DNA of 64,000 nucleotides from Flavobacterium sp. YJ01 (GTDB lineage Bacteria > Bacteroidota > Bacteroidia > Flavobacteriales > Flavobacteriaceae): positions 4,030,001 to 4,094,000 of the forward strand of contig NZ_CP119757.1 of the NCBI RefSeq assembly GCF_029320955.1, in the 5' to 3' direction. The position numbers and the translations under genes are program-made. A model generated the notes under the pieces. It saw only the letters and a list, made by a program, of their open reading frames with translations, ran no database searches and was not told where the DNA came from. Position 1 is the stretch's first letter. Each line of letters starts with the position of its first letter. Shown piece after piece: positions 51,067-59,950 of the stretch.

Positions 51067-52653
51067 TTAATGCATTGCGTCGGCTGCATTAATTTTGTTC
51101 TTCCCTTTTTTGATAAAGAGAATAATCGGTATGCAACATAAAAACATAATTCCTAAATAAAGGAAAATATCCATATAAGCCATTACAGTACTTTGTTTCA
51201 TTATAGAGTATTCTATAGCTTGGTAAGCTTTTTTAAGAGCAACATCAGCACTGTATCCTTTTGCCATAAAAGCGTGCTGCATTCCAGTAACACGTTGCTG
51301 TACTTCAAATTTGGCAGGATCTAAATTATTAATTAAATCTACTCTGTGAGATTGGCTGAAACGAGTTATAAATGTTGTAATAATCGCAATACCAAAAGAT
51401 CCGCCTAATTGACGCATCATTCCAGTAAATGCCGCTCCTTCACCAATTTGTTTTCCTTTCAATGTAGAAAGAGAAAGCGTTGTAATCGGAACGAAAAGCA
51501 ATCCTAAACCAATTCCTCTTAAGATTAATGGCCAGTACATATGCTCGACTCCAGTATCTGGTGTCATACGGCTGTACATCATAAAAGTAAAGAAGAAGAA
51601 AACTAAAAATCCAACTCCAACCATATAACCTTGCGGAACACCTTTCTGAATCATATTACCCACAAAAGGCATCATAATAGCCGTTGTAATAGATCCAGGA
51701 ATTAATAATAATCCGGCATCAGTTGCGGTCCATCCTAAAATAGACTGTGTATAAATCGGAATAATTAACGTTGAACCGTACAATCCAAATCCAAGAATGA
51801 AACACATAATAGTTCCGATTCTTAAATTTCCGTCTTTTAAGACACTTAGGTTTACAATTGGATGTTTATAAGTAAGTTCTCTCCAGATAAACAATACTAA
51901 ACCAAGAACAGTTACAACGCTTAAGGTAACAATTAAAGAATCATTAAACCAATCGTCTTGTTGGCCGTGCTCTAATACAAATTGTAAAGAACCAATAAAG
52001 GCGCTCAACAAAATAATTCCCCACCAGTCAACCTGATTTGCTTTTAATTTCTCTCCATATTTCGGACTTCTAACAAATGTTAAAGCCAAAATAGTGGCAA
52101 TAATTCCCAACGGAATATTGATATAGAAAATATAAGGCCAAGAATAATTGTCTACTAAATATCCTCCCAAAGGCGGACCAAGAGTTGGACCAACAATTAC
52201 ACCCATTCCGTAAATAGCTTGCGCCATTCCACGTTTTGCTACAGGGTAACTTTCTGTAATAATCGTTTGGGCTGTTACAAGTAACGCTCCACCACCCATA
52301 CCTTGTACGAATCTGAAGGCTACAAGTTCCCATATATTTGTGGCATTTCCGCACAAAAAGGAGCAGACTGTAAATATTATGATCGAAGCCACAAAGTAAT
52401 TACGTCGTCCAAATTGTTGCGATAGCCAGCTCGTCATCGGAATTACAATAACATTCGCAATTGCGTATGCTGTAATAACCCATGCTACATCGGTCAAGGT
52501 AGCACCAAGACTTCCGCGCATGTCAGTTAGCGCTACGTTTACAATCGTGGTATCAACAATTTCCAGCAATGCACAAAGTACAGCTGTAATTGTAATGATC
52601 ACTCGACGGTAACCGTATTCTACTAAATCGTCATCTTGTACTGCTGCTGCCAT
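51067..52653 (-). CDS. MFS multidrug efflux permease, DHA2 (EmrB/QacA) type
   Basis: The 528-residue protein has 14 predicted membrane helices. Motif LDxTIVNVALP appears as LEIVDTTIVNVALTDM (about 28-43), motif A-like as SWLSQQFGRRNYF, and motif C-like as GMGVIVGPTLGPPLGG (near 145-160). DHA2 pumps use the proton gradient and work with an HlyD adaptor and a TolC channel, both of which precede it in this operon (4-base gap to the adaptor). Substrate unknown; hydrophobic drugs, bile-type detergents or fatty acids are typical. It is regulated by the TetR protein at the operon head. Confidence 0.94.
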   Translation of the reverse strand: MAAAVQDDDLVEYGYRRVIITITAVLCALLEIVDTTIVNVALTDMRGSLGATLTDVAWVITAYAIANVIVIPMTSWLSQQFGRRNYFVASIIIFTVCSFLCGNATNIWELVAFRFVQGMGGGALLVTAQTIITESYPVAKRGMAQAIYGMGVIVGPTLGPPLGGYLVDNYSWPYIFYINIPLGIIATILALTFVRSPKYGEKLKANQVDWWGIILLSAFIGSLQFVLEHGQQDDWFNDSLIVTLSVVTVLGLVLFIWRELTYKHPIVNLSVLKDGNLRIGTIMCFILGFGLYGSTLIIPIYTQSILGWTATDAGLLLIPGSITTAIMMPFVGNMIQKGVPQGYMVGVGFLVFFFFTFMMYSRMTPDTGVEHMYWPLILRGIGLGLLFVPITTLSLSTLKGKQIGEGAAFTGMMRQLGGSFGIAIITTFITRFSQSHRVDLINNLDPAKFEVQQRVTGMQHAFMAKGYSADVALKKAYQAIEYSIMKQSTVMAYMDIFLYLGIMFLCCIPIILFIKKGKNKINAADAMH

Positions 52654-52657
52654 TTAT

Positions 52658-53737
52658 TTATTTTAAATGTACATCTACATCAACATTCATTCCTGGTCTC
52701 AAAAGTTTTACTTTTTCAGGATCGTTAGATTGATCTAAACTAATTTTTACTGGTAATCTCTGAATTGTTTTTACGAAGTTTCCTGTTGCATTGTCAGGAG
52801 GTAATAATGAAAAACGAGACCCTGTTGCTGGTGAAAATGATGTTACAGTTCCTTTAAATTCGTAGTTTGGATAAGCATCAACTTTTAAGCTTACTTTTTG
52901 TCCAATCACCATTTTATTCAATTGTGTTTCTTTAAAGTTTGCTACAACCCAAGCTTCATTATTATTGATGATATAAAATAAAGATTGTCCTGGTTGAACC
53001 AATTGTCCTGGCTGAATATCAACTTTAGAAACCTGACCATCAATTGCAGCGGTAACAACTGTGTAAGAAAGATTTAAATGCGCAACATCTAACATTGTTT
53101 TTGCTTTTTTGATGTTTGCGGCAGCAACTTCTGTTTGTTTATCAGAAACTTTAGATTTTGATTGAATAACAGATTTTTGGTAAGAAGTAGCTTTTTGTTG
53201 TTGTTCTAAAACGCGTACTTGGTTTTCAGCTTCTTCTTTTGCTGTCAAAGCTTGCTCATATTGTTGTTTTGTAATTGTATGAGTTTTGTACAAGTTGTTG
53301 TAACGGTTATAATCGTTTGTAAGCTGTCTCAATCTAATCTTAGCACTTTCGATAGAACCACTTGCAGATCTCATTTGAGCATCAGAAACCGAAATACTTG
53401 CATAAGCACTTCCAATATCTGCTTTTGCAGCTTCAAATTGACCTTCAGCTCCCAATAATGCAGCATTAGCTTCATCGATTTTTAATTGATAATCTCTCTT
53501 ATCGATAGTAAATAAAGTATCTCCTTTTTTTACATAATCATTATCTTTCACATAAACTTTGCTGATATATCCAGAAACTCTCGGGATAATCGGATTCATT
53601 CTTTTCTCAATCTGAGCATCATCCGTTTCTTCGTGAGCTTGTGAATGTAAATATTTTGAGATTCCGTAAGTTCCTCCCAATAAAACCATAACGGTTAATA
53701 TGATGATGAATTTTTTATTTGTCTTTTTCTTTTCCAT
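52658..53737 (-). CDS. HlyD/EmrA-type periplasmic adaptor protein
   Basis: The 359-residue protein has one N-terminal membrane anchor (KKFIIILTVMVLLGGTYGI, 8-26), a split lipoyl domain (PIIPRVSGYISKVYVKDNDYVKKGDTLF near 48-76, and AAIDGQVSKVDIQPGQLVQPGQ near 245), a long alpha hairpin (95-225) and a beta barrel with EAWVVANFKETQL and PVKISLD. The ETDDAQ motif (36-41) is typical of EmrA. It bridges the inner-membrane MFS pump and the TolC channel. Confidence 0.94.
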   Translation of the reverse strand: MEKKKTNKKFIIILTVMVLLGGTYGISKYLHSQAHEETDDAQIEKRMNPIIPRVSGYISKVYVKDNDYVKKGDTLFTIDKRDYQLKIDEANAALLGAEGQFEAAKADIGSAYASISVSDAQMRSASGSIESAKIRLRQLTNDYNRYNNLYKTHTITKQQYEQALTAKEEAENQVRVLEQQQKATSYQKSVIQSKSKVSDKQTEVAAANIKKAKTMLDVAHLNLSYTVVTAAIDGQVSKVDIQPGQLVQPGQSLFYIINNNEAWVVANFKETQLNKMVIGQKVSLKVDAYPNYEFKGTVTSFSPATGSRFSLLPPDNATGNFVKTIQRLPVKISLDQSNDPEKVKLLRPGMNVDVDVHLK

Positions 53738-53749
53738 GAGAGCTATCGA

Positions 53750-55072
53750 TTATATTTTAGAAAGATTGAATGATTGTGATAATTGTCCTGATACTGAAAG
53801 TAATTCGTAATATTTTTGAATGATTGATGCTTTTGCAACCGCAGTATTTATTTTAGCGCTTAATTGCTCAACATCTGCTTCAACCAAGTCGTTGGTATCT
53901 GCCAATCCATTATCGAATTTGTCTTTAACAAGTCTGTAGTTTTCAGCAGCTTGTTGAAGCGCTTCTTCATAAACCACACTTTGATTAATTGCTAAGTCAT
54001 AATCTTCAAGAGATTTCTGAACTTCAACTTTAATGCGGTCTGTCATGATAGCTTCTGTATTTTTTACTTCAAGTGCTCTACTTTCAGCTTCTTTTACGTG
54101 TGCGCTATTTTTTATAATTCCTGATAAATCATAAGATAAACCTAAACCAAAATTCATAGCATATTTTACAGTAATGATATCTTTAAGATCTAACGCTGTG
54201 TAACCTCCAAGTAATGAAAGAGTTGGATAATAACCTGCTTTTGCAATCTTAACATTGGCTTCAGAAGCTTTAGATTGTAAACGAATTGCTTCCAAATCTT
54301 TTCTGCTTTCTAATGCTAATGCATCTGTTGTTGGAGCATTATTTGTCTTCAAATTAAAGAAATCATCCTCATTAACCTGAAGTTTTGTTTCAGGAGCTAA
54401 TTTCAATAAAGTCGTCAAATAGAAATTGATATTGTTTAAATTGTTAGTTGCTTCATCAATAGATAATTGCGTTTTTGAAACTAACAATTGCGCTTTCAAC
54501 AAATCGTTTCTCGGAATAATTCCGTTTTTCTCCAATTCTATAAAATCTGTTACACGCTGTTTAGCACTTTTTTGATTTTCATTTAGAACATCTAAAGTTT
54601 TTTGCGCTTTGTATAATGCAGTATAATAAGTAATTACTCGTAAAGCTACATCTTCTTTTGTTTTTGCAGCATTTGCAGTTTCAGCTTCATACAAATTATC
54701 ATAAGCATCGATACTGCTTTGAATTTTAAATCCAGCAAAAATTGGTAAACTTAAATTTGCCATTCCTAACATTGCGCGATCCGGAGAAGCTAAAGTAGCA
54801 GCACTTTCCCCTTCGTTGTGCATATCAATCGAAGCTTTTGTTAGTCGCTGATATTGTCCAGAAATTTTAAGATCAGGATATTGATTGTTTTTTACGGCTG
54901 TTAACTCGTGTTTTTTTGTGTTTACCTTAGTGTTGGCAAGCGTAACTTCGTTACTCTTTTCCCAAGCCATTTTTACGGCTTCATCTAAAGTTAAACTTGT
55001 TTTTTCTTGTGCTTCTATTGAAGATATTCCAATAAAGAAAACCCCAAAGAGCATTAATTGACTAATTTTCAT
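53750..55072 (-). CDS. TolC-family outer-membrane efflux channel
   Basis: 440 residues from the ATG at 55072 (MKISQLMLFGVFFIGISSIEA, signal peptide); an ATG two codons upstream is equally possible. It has the duplicated OEP layout: LTLDEAVKMAWEKSNEV at the mature N-terminus, GLSYDLSGIIKNSAHVKEAE (second half, about 310-330), and long coiled-coil helices. The C-terminal third includes VKDKFDNGLADTNDLVEADVE. It forms the trimeric outer-membrane exit duct for the pump encoded downstream. The start overlaps the tetR stop by about 11 bases, so translation is coupled to the regulator. Confidence 0.93.
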   Translation of the reverse strand: MKISQLMLFGVFFIGISSIEAQEKTSLTLDEAVKMAWEKSNEVTLANTKVNTKKHELTAVKNNQYPDLKISGQYQRLTKASIDMHNEGESAATLASPDRAMLGMANLSLPIFAGFKIQSSIDAYDNLYEAETANAAKTKEDVALRVITYYTALYKAQKTLDVLNENQKSAKQRVTDFIELEKNGIIPRNDLLKAQLLVSKTQLSIDEATNNLNNINFYLTTLLKLAPETKLQVNEDDFFNLKTNNAPTTDALALESRKDLEAIRLQSKASEANVKIAKAGYYPTLSLLGGYTALDLKDIITVKYAMNFGLGLSYDLSGIIKNSAHVKEAESRALEVKNTEAIMTDRIKVEVQKSLEDYDLAINQSVVYEEALQQAAENYRLVKDKFDNGLADTNDLVEADVEQLSAKINTAVAKASIIQKYYELLSVSGQLSQSFNLSKI

Positions 55073-55691
55073 AAACAAGTAGCGCTTTTATAGTTTGTTG
55101 AATGTGCTTTTTTAGATCGTTGTTAATGTAATTGTTAAACATTTCTTCTGTTTTTAAACCCAGTAATTCTTCGAAGAATGAGCGGTTCATGTGAAAGTGA
55201 AAAAAGGTTCCAATAATTGTTGGTGTAATGAGTTGGATATTAATATCTTTTCTAAAAACTCCCTCAGCTTGACCTTGCTTGATAATGCTTTCAACCGATT
55301 TTAAATTTCCCTTTTTAAGTTCAGTAAATGCTTGAAGGCTTTTCTCTCGCTTTTTATTGTAAAGTTCAAAATGTAAAACTCTGTAAATCCCTTTGTTAAG
55401 GCAAATTCTGTTAATGTAAATTTCGATTAATTTATTGACTTTTTCAAGAGGTTCAAGATTTTCTTGTAATAAATTTTCGAGTTGTAGTTTTAAATCAACA
55501 GTTTTGTGAAAAATCAAAGCTTCCAAAAGTCTTTCTTTCGAACCAAAATAATACGAAACCATGGCAATATTAATTTTTGCCTCTTTGGAAATGTCCCGTA
55601 TCGATGTTCCCTCAAATCCTTTCTCAGAAAACAGCTTTTCAGCAACGTTAAGAATCTGAATTTTTTTGTCGTTCAATTCAATCTGTGACAT
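55062..55691 (-). CDS. TetR-family regulator of the efflux operon
   Basis: From the ATG at 55691 (MSQIELNDKKIQILNVAEKLFSEKGFEGTSIRDISKEA) the protein has 209 residues. The HTH (residues about 21-52, TSIRDISKEAKINIAMVSYYFGSKERLLE) and the TetR_C-like ligand domain (KLIEIYINRICLNKGIYRVLHFE) are clear. The frame is open 17 codons further upstream, but that region carries the -7 box and operators. It is the first gene of an operon with TolC, HlyD and MFS genes and most likely represses it from two tandem palindromes just upstream. Confidence 0.93.
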   Translation of the reverse strand: MSQIELNDKKIQILNVAEKLFSEKGFEGTSIRDISKEAKINIAMVSYYFGSKERLLEALIFHKTVDLKLQLENLLQENLEPLEKVNKLIEIYINRICLNKGIYRVLHFELYNKKREKSLQAFTELKKGNLKSVESIIKQGQAEGVFRKDINIQLITPTIIGTFFHFHMNRSFFEELLGLKTEEMFNNYINNDLKKHIQQTIKALLVYEN

Positions 55692-55712
55692 GGTATTGTT
55701 TCTAATCGGATG

Positions 55713-55752
55713 CAAAATTAAACACTTGTTTAATTTAAACACTTGTTTAATT
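55713..55752 (-). promoter_or_regulatory. Promoter with tandem operators of the efflux operon
   Basis: Minus-strand TAATTTTG (55713-55720) is the -7 box. Two copies of the near-palindrome TTAAACACTTGTTTAA (55718-55733 and 55735-55750), spaced 17 bases apart, overlap it and the upstream region, as expected for cooperative TetR binding. Confidence 0.8.
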
Positions 55753-55797
55753 TTATTTTAACACAATATTAACATAAAACGGTTTCGATAATTTTGA

Positions 55798-55835
55798 GCA
55801 AAAAAAAGCTGAAACATAGATGGTGTTTCAGCTTT
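55798..55835 (-). terminator. Terminator of the trp operon
   Basis: A perfect 12-bp stem (AAAGCTGAAACA with TGTTTCAGCTTT), 7-base loop, T run on the minus strand. It lies 150 bases after trpA, beyond a palindromic repeat. Confidence 0.8.
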
Positions 55836-55845
55836 ATTCACAATC

Positions 55846-55950
55846 TTGTAATTCCGAGGAACGAGGAATCTTCGTAAGTAGCTCTACAAAGATTGAGGCT
55901 TTCGATTGTGGAATTTCTTACGAAGATTCCTCGTTCCTCGGAATGACAAA
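55846..55950. repeat. Palindromic repeat (GTAATTCCGAGGAACGAGG type)
   Basis: 33-base arms (55846-55878 with 55917-55949) almost perfectly inverted: ATTCCGAGGAACGAGGAAT and its complement. It lies between trpA and its terminator. Same family as 39276-39379. Confidence 0.93.
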
Positions 55951-55984
55951 CTAAGCGTTTATTAAAAGTTTATATAAGATTTAA

Positions 55985-56746
55985 TTATCGAATCTCTCCA
56001 ACAAATTCCTCAATTTTCCCACTTCCACTTTCGCTCAAATGCTTAATAAAAGCACTTCCAATAATTGCGCCTTTTGCATATTTTGTAGCCTGATTGAAAG
56101 TTTCTTTATTCGAAATTCCGAAACCAACGATTTGAGGATTTTTCAAATTCATTTCAGCAATTCTTTCAAAATAGGTTTCCTGAGTATTGCCAAATCCAGA
56201 TTGAGATCCTGTAACGCTTGCAGAACTTACCATATAAATAAATCCGTTTGAAACGCTGTCAATAAAACGAATTCTTTCGTCTGAAGTTTGTGGTGTAATC
56301 AAAAACACATTTATTAATCCGTATTTTTCGAAAATCGCTTTGTATTCATCTGCATAAACATCAACTGGAAGATCTGGAATAATTAAACCGTCAATTCCAA
56401 TTTCTGCACATTTTTTACAGAAAGCTTCAACACCATATTGCAACATCGGATTAAAATATCCCATAATAATCAACGGAATTTTTACGCTTTCGCGGATGTT
56501 TTTCAGTTGGTCAAAAAGAATTTGAGTTGTCATTCCGTTATGAAGAGCCGTTGTAGAACTTGCCTGAATCGTTGGTCCGTCTGCCAAAGGATCGCTAAAA
56601 GGAAGTCCGATTTCGATTAAATCAACGCCGTTTTTTTCCAAATCCTGAATAATCTGCACCGTATCGTTTAAATTCGGATATCCAGCAGAAAAATAGATCG
56701 AAAGGATCTTTTTATCTTCTTGTAATTTTTGAGTTATTCTGTTCAT
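55985..56746 (-). CDS. trpA: Tryptophan synthase alpha chain
   Basis: 253 residues from the ATG at 56746 (MNRITQKLQEDKKILSIYFSAGYP). The catalytic Glu45 in DLIEIGLPFSDP and Asp56 in LADGP are present, and the phosphate-binding GFGISNKE lies near 205. It cleaves indole-3-glycerol phosphate to indole for TrpB. The frame extends eight codons upstream (MQEKNTLK), which is not family-like. Unusually it is not next to trpB: two other genes and a nested palindrome (56815-56976) intervene. It is the last gene of the operon. Confidence 0.96.
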   Translation of the reverse strand: MNRITQKLQEDKKILSIYFSAGYPNLNDTVQIIQDLEKNGVDLIEIGLPFSDPLADGPTIQASSTTALHNGMTTQILFDQLKNIRESVKIPLIIMGYFNPMLQYGVEAFCKKCAEIGIDGLIIPDLPVDVYADEYKAIFEKYGLINVFLITPQTSDERIRFIDSVSNGFIYMVSSASVTGSQSGFGNTQETYFERIAEMNLKNPQIVGFGISNKETFNQATKYAKGAIIGSAFIKHLSESGSGKIEEFVGEIR

Positions 56747-56814
56747 TTTTAGTGTGTTTTTCTCCTGCAAGTCCCGAAACTTCGGGATAAAAACTTGTAG
56801 GTATGTTAGTTTGT

Positions 56815-56976
56815 TTTGCCACAGATTAAAAGGATTTTCACTGATTATTATTTGAATTTTATTTCACGCAGATTTAAATTGATTTAAGCTGATTCATGCA
56901 GATTTTTTAATTAAATCTGCTCTAATCTGCGAAATCTGCGTGAAAAAAATCTATGCAAATATGTGAATCTGTAGCA
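56815..56976. repeat. Nested palindromes between the nitrilase gene and trpA
   Basis: Inner: TTTCACGCAGATTT (56862-56875) faces AAATCTGCGTGAAA (56932-56945), with GATT recurring every 10 bases along the left arm. Outer: TTTTGCCACAGATT (56814-56827) faces GTGAATCTGTAGC (56963-56975). A short CCCGAAACTTCGGG hairpin at 56773-56786 precedes it. Confidence 0.88.
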
Positions 56977-56983
56977 TTATTTT

Positions 56984-57721
56984 TTAAAAATTTAAAAGCT
57001 TACTTGTCCAAGTATCATTTTGTTTTTCAACTAATAATAATCCGGAATCTGAATCATTCATTTGCCCAATTAATTCACCTTTATTATTCCAAAAAGCACT
57101 TTGTCCAGCCGATGGAGAACCCCAAGATTCGCCGCTGAAATTCGACATTAAAACATTCATTTTATTTTTTTGGGCATATTGCTGTAAATCTCGATAGGCA
57201 TTAGGAATTCCGTTTGGCGAAAAGAAAATGCTCGCAATATAAATGTCTGCGTTATTCTCTGAAGCATTTTCTGGATGTTTCGGATTATCAATATCAGCAC
57301 AAATCGCAAATGAAATTTTCTCATTTTCAACCTCAATCATCGGATTATTATCAAATGAAGATTGAAAATATTGATCTTCTCCTTCATGCAAAAACTGTTT
57401 CGTATAAATAGAAACCGAATCGCTCGGAGCAATAATGAATTCGCCAATAAACAATTGATCTTCAATTAAAATAGGAGCTCCAGCAATAATTGTGATGTTG
57501 TAATCTGTTGCCAAATCTTTCAGATGATCAATTCTGTAATCATCTTCGGCGAAAGCCAAATCTCTAGCATTTTCTCTTTCATAACCCGTAATTGACATTT
57601 CTGGAAAAGCTATTAATTGCGCGCCATTTTGTGCTGCCAATTCAATAAGTTTGTAATGATCTAATAAATTGGAAGCAATATTTCCGCGTTTTGGTTTTGT
57701 TTGCGCTGCCGCTAAAATCAT
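56984..57721 (-). CDS. Carbon-nitrogen hydrolase (nitrilase superfamily)
   Basis: The 245-residue protein has the nitrilase catalytic triad: Glu41 in IAFPEMSITGY, Lys108 in YTKQFLHEGED and Cys141 in SFAICADIDNP. The superfamily hydrolyses amides or nitriles; this short form resembles YbeM/ramA-like or Nit-type amidases. It lies inside the trp operon between a gamma-glutamylcyclotransferase-like gene (7-base gap) and trpA. A link to tryptophan metabolism, such as indole-amide or kynurenine-type amide hydrolysis, is possible but unproven. The active site is intact. Confidence 0.9.
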   Translation of the reverse strand: MILAAAQTKPKRGNIASNLLDHYKLIELAAQNGAQLIAFPEMSITGYERENARDLAFAEDDYRIDHLKDLATDYNITIIAGAPILIEDQLFIGEFIIAPSDSVSIYTKQFLHEGEDQYFQSSFDNNPMIEVENEKISFAICADIDNPKHPENASENNADIYIASIFFSPNGIPNAYRDLQQYAQKNKMNVLMSNFSGESWGSPSAGQSAFWNNKGELIGQMNDSDSGLLLVEKQNDTWTSKLLNF

Positions 57722-57728
57722 TTTTCAA

Positions 57729-58049
57729 TTATTTATTTTCCGTATAAATCCAAGCCGTTCTTCCAGATTTTAATTTTACCTGAACTCTTTTATAAGAATT
57801 AGATTCGAACTGATCTACTTTTAATAATTCGTTATTAGTCACTTCAAAAACAGCACCGTGTATAATGTCTTCCAGATTTTCGCTAGGGACTGCAACAACA
57901 TAATCTGCCATTCCAAATTCTTCTTCAATTTGCAAACTTTTAAGTTTGTAACCCAATATTTGATCTTGAGTTCCCACTAAAACTTTATTAAAAATCTGCA
58001 TCTGAATTTGCTTTGATCTTAGTGTTCCGTATGAGAATAATAGTTCCAT
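57729..58049 (-). CDS. Gamma-glutamylcyclotransferase-like (AIG2/GGCT) protein
   Basis: The 106-residue protein has the substrate loop YGTLR (7-11), VLVGTQDQILGYKL, and HGAVFEVTNNELLKVDQFE, whose Glu (KVDQFE) fits the catalytic acid of the GGCT fold. It is a small single-domain member. The physiological substrate (gamma-glutamyl amines or amino acids) cannot be deduced. It lies between trpB and the nitrilase gene in the trp operon, 7 bases from the latter; a nitrilase plus cyclotransferase pair suggests gamma-glutamyl or amide turnover (inference). Confidence 0.88.
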   Translation of the reverse strand: MELLFSYGTLRSKQIQMQIFNKVLVGTQDQILGYKLKSLQIEEEFGMADYVVAVPSENLEDIIHGAVFEVTNNELLKVDQFESNSYKRVQVKLKSGRTAWIYTENK

Positions 58050-58120
58050 AATTATGATTTTTCTCGTTATTTGTTAGCGTTGGCAATTTTTAAAAACCAA
58101 CCTGCAAATTACAATTTTTA

Positions 58121-59302
58121 TTACAATTTAAAGTAATCAATATAATTATCTAAATCTTTATCGCCACGACCAGAAAGGCTAATAACCACAACATCTGTAG
58201 GTTTGAATTTCTTTTGATCTAAAACTGCAAAAGCGTGAGCACTTTCAATTGCAGGAATAATTCCTTCTAGTTTTGTCAATTGAAGACCAGCATTCATAGC
58301 ATCATCATCCGTTACAGAGAAAAATTCGCCACGTCCGCTTTGTGCTAAATGCGCGTGTAAAGGCCCAACTCCTGGATAATCTAATCCCGCAGAAATAGAA
58401 TAAGGTTCTGTAATTTGTCCATCTGGGGTTTGCATTAAAAGTGTTTTACAGCCGTGAATAACACCAACTTTTCCTAATTTACTTGTAGCAGCGCTATGAC
58501 CGCTATCAACACCTTTTCCAGCTGCTTCCACGGCAATAATTCCAACTTCTGGTTCGTGAAGAAAGTGGTAATAAGTTCCAGCCGCGTTACTTCCGCCACC
58601 AATACAAGCAACTACATAATCAGGGTTTTCGCGACCTTCTTTTTCTTTCAATTGCCATTTAATTTCTTCTGAAATAATACTCTGAAAACGCGTTACCATA
58701 TCAGGATAAGGATGCGGTCCAATTGCCGATCCGATAATATAATGTGTGTCAACTGGATTGTTGATCCAATCACGGATTGCTTCGTTTGTTGCGTCTTTTA
58801 AAGTTCTTGAACCCGAAAGTGCCGGACGAACTTCTGCGCCTAACATTTTCATGCGCGCTACGTTTGGTGCTTGGCGGGCAATGTCGATTTCACCCATATA
58901 AACGATACATTCGATTCCCATTAAAGCGCAAACCGTTGCTGTTGCCACACCGTGCTGACCAGCTCCAGTTTCGGCAATAATTCTTTTTTTGCCTAGACGT
59001 TTTGCTAATAAAATCTGTCCGATTGTATTATTTACTTTGTGCGCTCCTGTGTGATTTAAGTCTTCTCTTTTTAGATAAACTTTGGTATTGTATTTTTCAG
59101 ATAAGCGTTTTGCAAAATACAATGGACTTGGGCGTCCAACGTAATCCTTAAGCAGTTGGTTGAACTCAGCTTTAAAATCTGGTTCGTCCATAATGCTTAA
59201 ATATTTCTGGCGTAGTTCTTCTACATTCGGATATAACATTTCTGGAATAAAAGCTCCGCCAAATTCTCCGTAATATCCTTTTTCGTTAACGTTAAAACTC
59301 AT
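58121..59302 (-). CDS. trpB: Tryptophan synthase beta chain
   Basis: The 393-residue PLP enzyme has Lys89 in LNHTGAHKVNN, YYGEFGGAFIPEML near the start, the phosphate loop CIGGGSNAAG (near 230) and a SLSGRGDKD end (near 377). It condenses indole with serine. The length and motifs are those of TrpB1. It is 11 bases from trpF upstream. The gap to the following cyclotransferase-like gene is 71 bases and holds no repeat. Confidence 0.97.
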   Translation of the reverse strand: MSFNVNEKGYYGEFGGAFIPEMLYPNVEELRQKYLSIMDEPDFKAEFNQLLKDYVGRPSPLYFAKRLSEKYNTKVYLKREDLNHTGAHKVNNTIGQILLAKRLGKKRIIAETGAGQHGVATATVCALMGIECIVYMGEIDIARQAPNVARMKMLGAEVRPALSGSRTLKDATNEAIRDWINNPVDTHYIIGSAIGPHPYPDMVTRFQSIISEEIKWQLKEKEGRENPDYVVACIGGGSNAAGTYYHFLHEPEVGIIAVEAAGKGVDSGHSAATSKLGKVGVIHGCKTLLMQTPDGQITEPYSISAGLDYPGVGPLHAHLAQSGRGEFFSVTDDDAMNAGLQLTKLEGIIPAIESAHAFAVLDQKKFKPTDVVVISLSGRGDKDLDNYIDYFKL

Positions 59303-59313
59303 TTTTTTAAATT

Positions 59314-59946
59314 TTAAAAGTTGGCAACATCAAATTTGCGCTTGAAATTGCTAAATAAATTTCTGTTTTTTAGCCCCGGTTCAATTTCAAATTTACTATT
59401 TACGTCAACAGCGTAAATTGGCAAATTGGTTTTTGAAATTTCTTCAATGGCTTTTAATTCCTTCATTCCGATTCCGCCGCTCAAAAAGAAGGGTTTCTTA
59501 GAATTGTATTTTTTTAATATTGTCCAGTCGAAAGTTGTTCCGTTTCCGCCTGGCAGTTTTCCTTTGGTATCAAATAGAAAATAATCTGAGACTTCTTCAA
59601 AAGGTTTTATAACTTCAAAATCGAAATTTTCATCGGCTGAAAAAACTTTTATAATTTCAATTTTTTTAGGTAATTTTTCTTTTAACTCTGATAAAAATTC
59701 AACGGATTCATTTCCATGTAACTGAACGGCTTGTAAATTATAATTTGTTACTTTTTCTAGAATTTCTTCCTGACTTTGATTTACAAAAACGCCTACTTTT
59801 TTGACAGTTTTTATAAGTTCAGGAATAGTTCCGTTAAAATATCGCGCGGATTTTTTCCAGAAAATAAATCCCATATAATCGGGTAGGAGTGCACCTACTT
59901 CGAGAATGTTTTCAGGATATTTCATACCGCATATTTTAAGTTTCAT
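59314..59946 (-). CDS. trpF: Phosphoribosylanthranilate isomerase
   Basis: The 210-residue TIM barrel has catalytic Cys6 (MKLKICGMK), GFIFWKKSARY near 27, VQLHGNES near 74, the Asp of LFDTK near 125, and LSGGIG near 155. It isomerises phosphoribosylanthranilate to CdRP. It ends 11 bases before trpB. The 193 bases between trpC and this gene hold two worn palindromes. Family features complete. Confidence 0.96.
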   Translation of the reverse strand: MKLKICGMKYPENILEVGALLPDYMGFIFWKKSARYFNGTIPELIKTVKKVGVFVNQSQEEILEKVTNYNLQAVQLHGNESVEFLSELKEKLPKKIEIIKVFSADENFDFEVIKPFEEVSDYFLFDTKGKLPGGNGTTFDWTILKKYNSKKPFFLSGGIGMKELKAIEEISKTNLPIYAVDVNSKFEIEPGLKNRNLFSNFKRKFDVANF

Positions 59947-59950
59947 TTTG

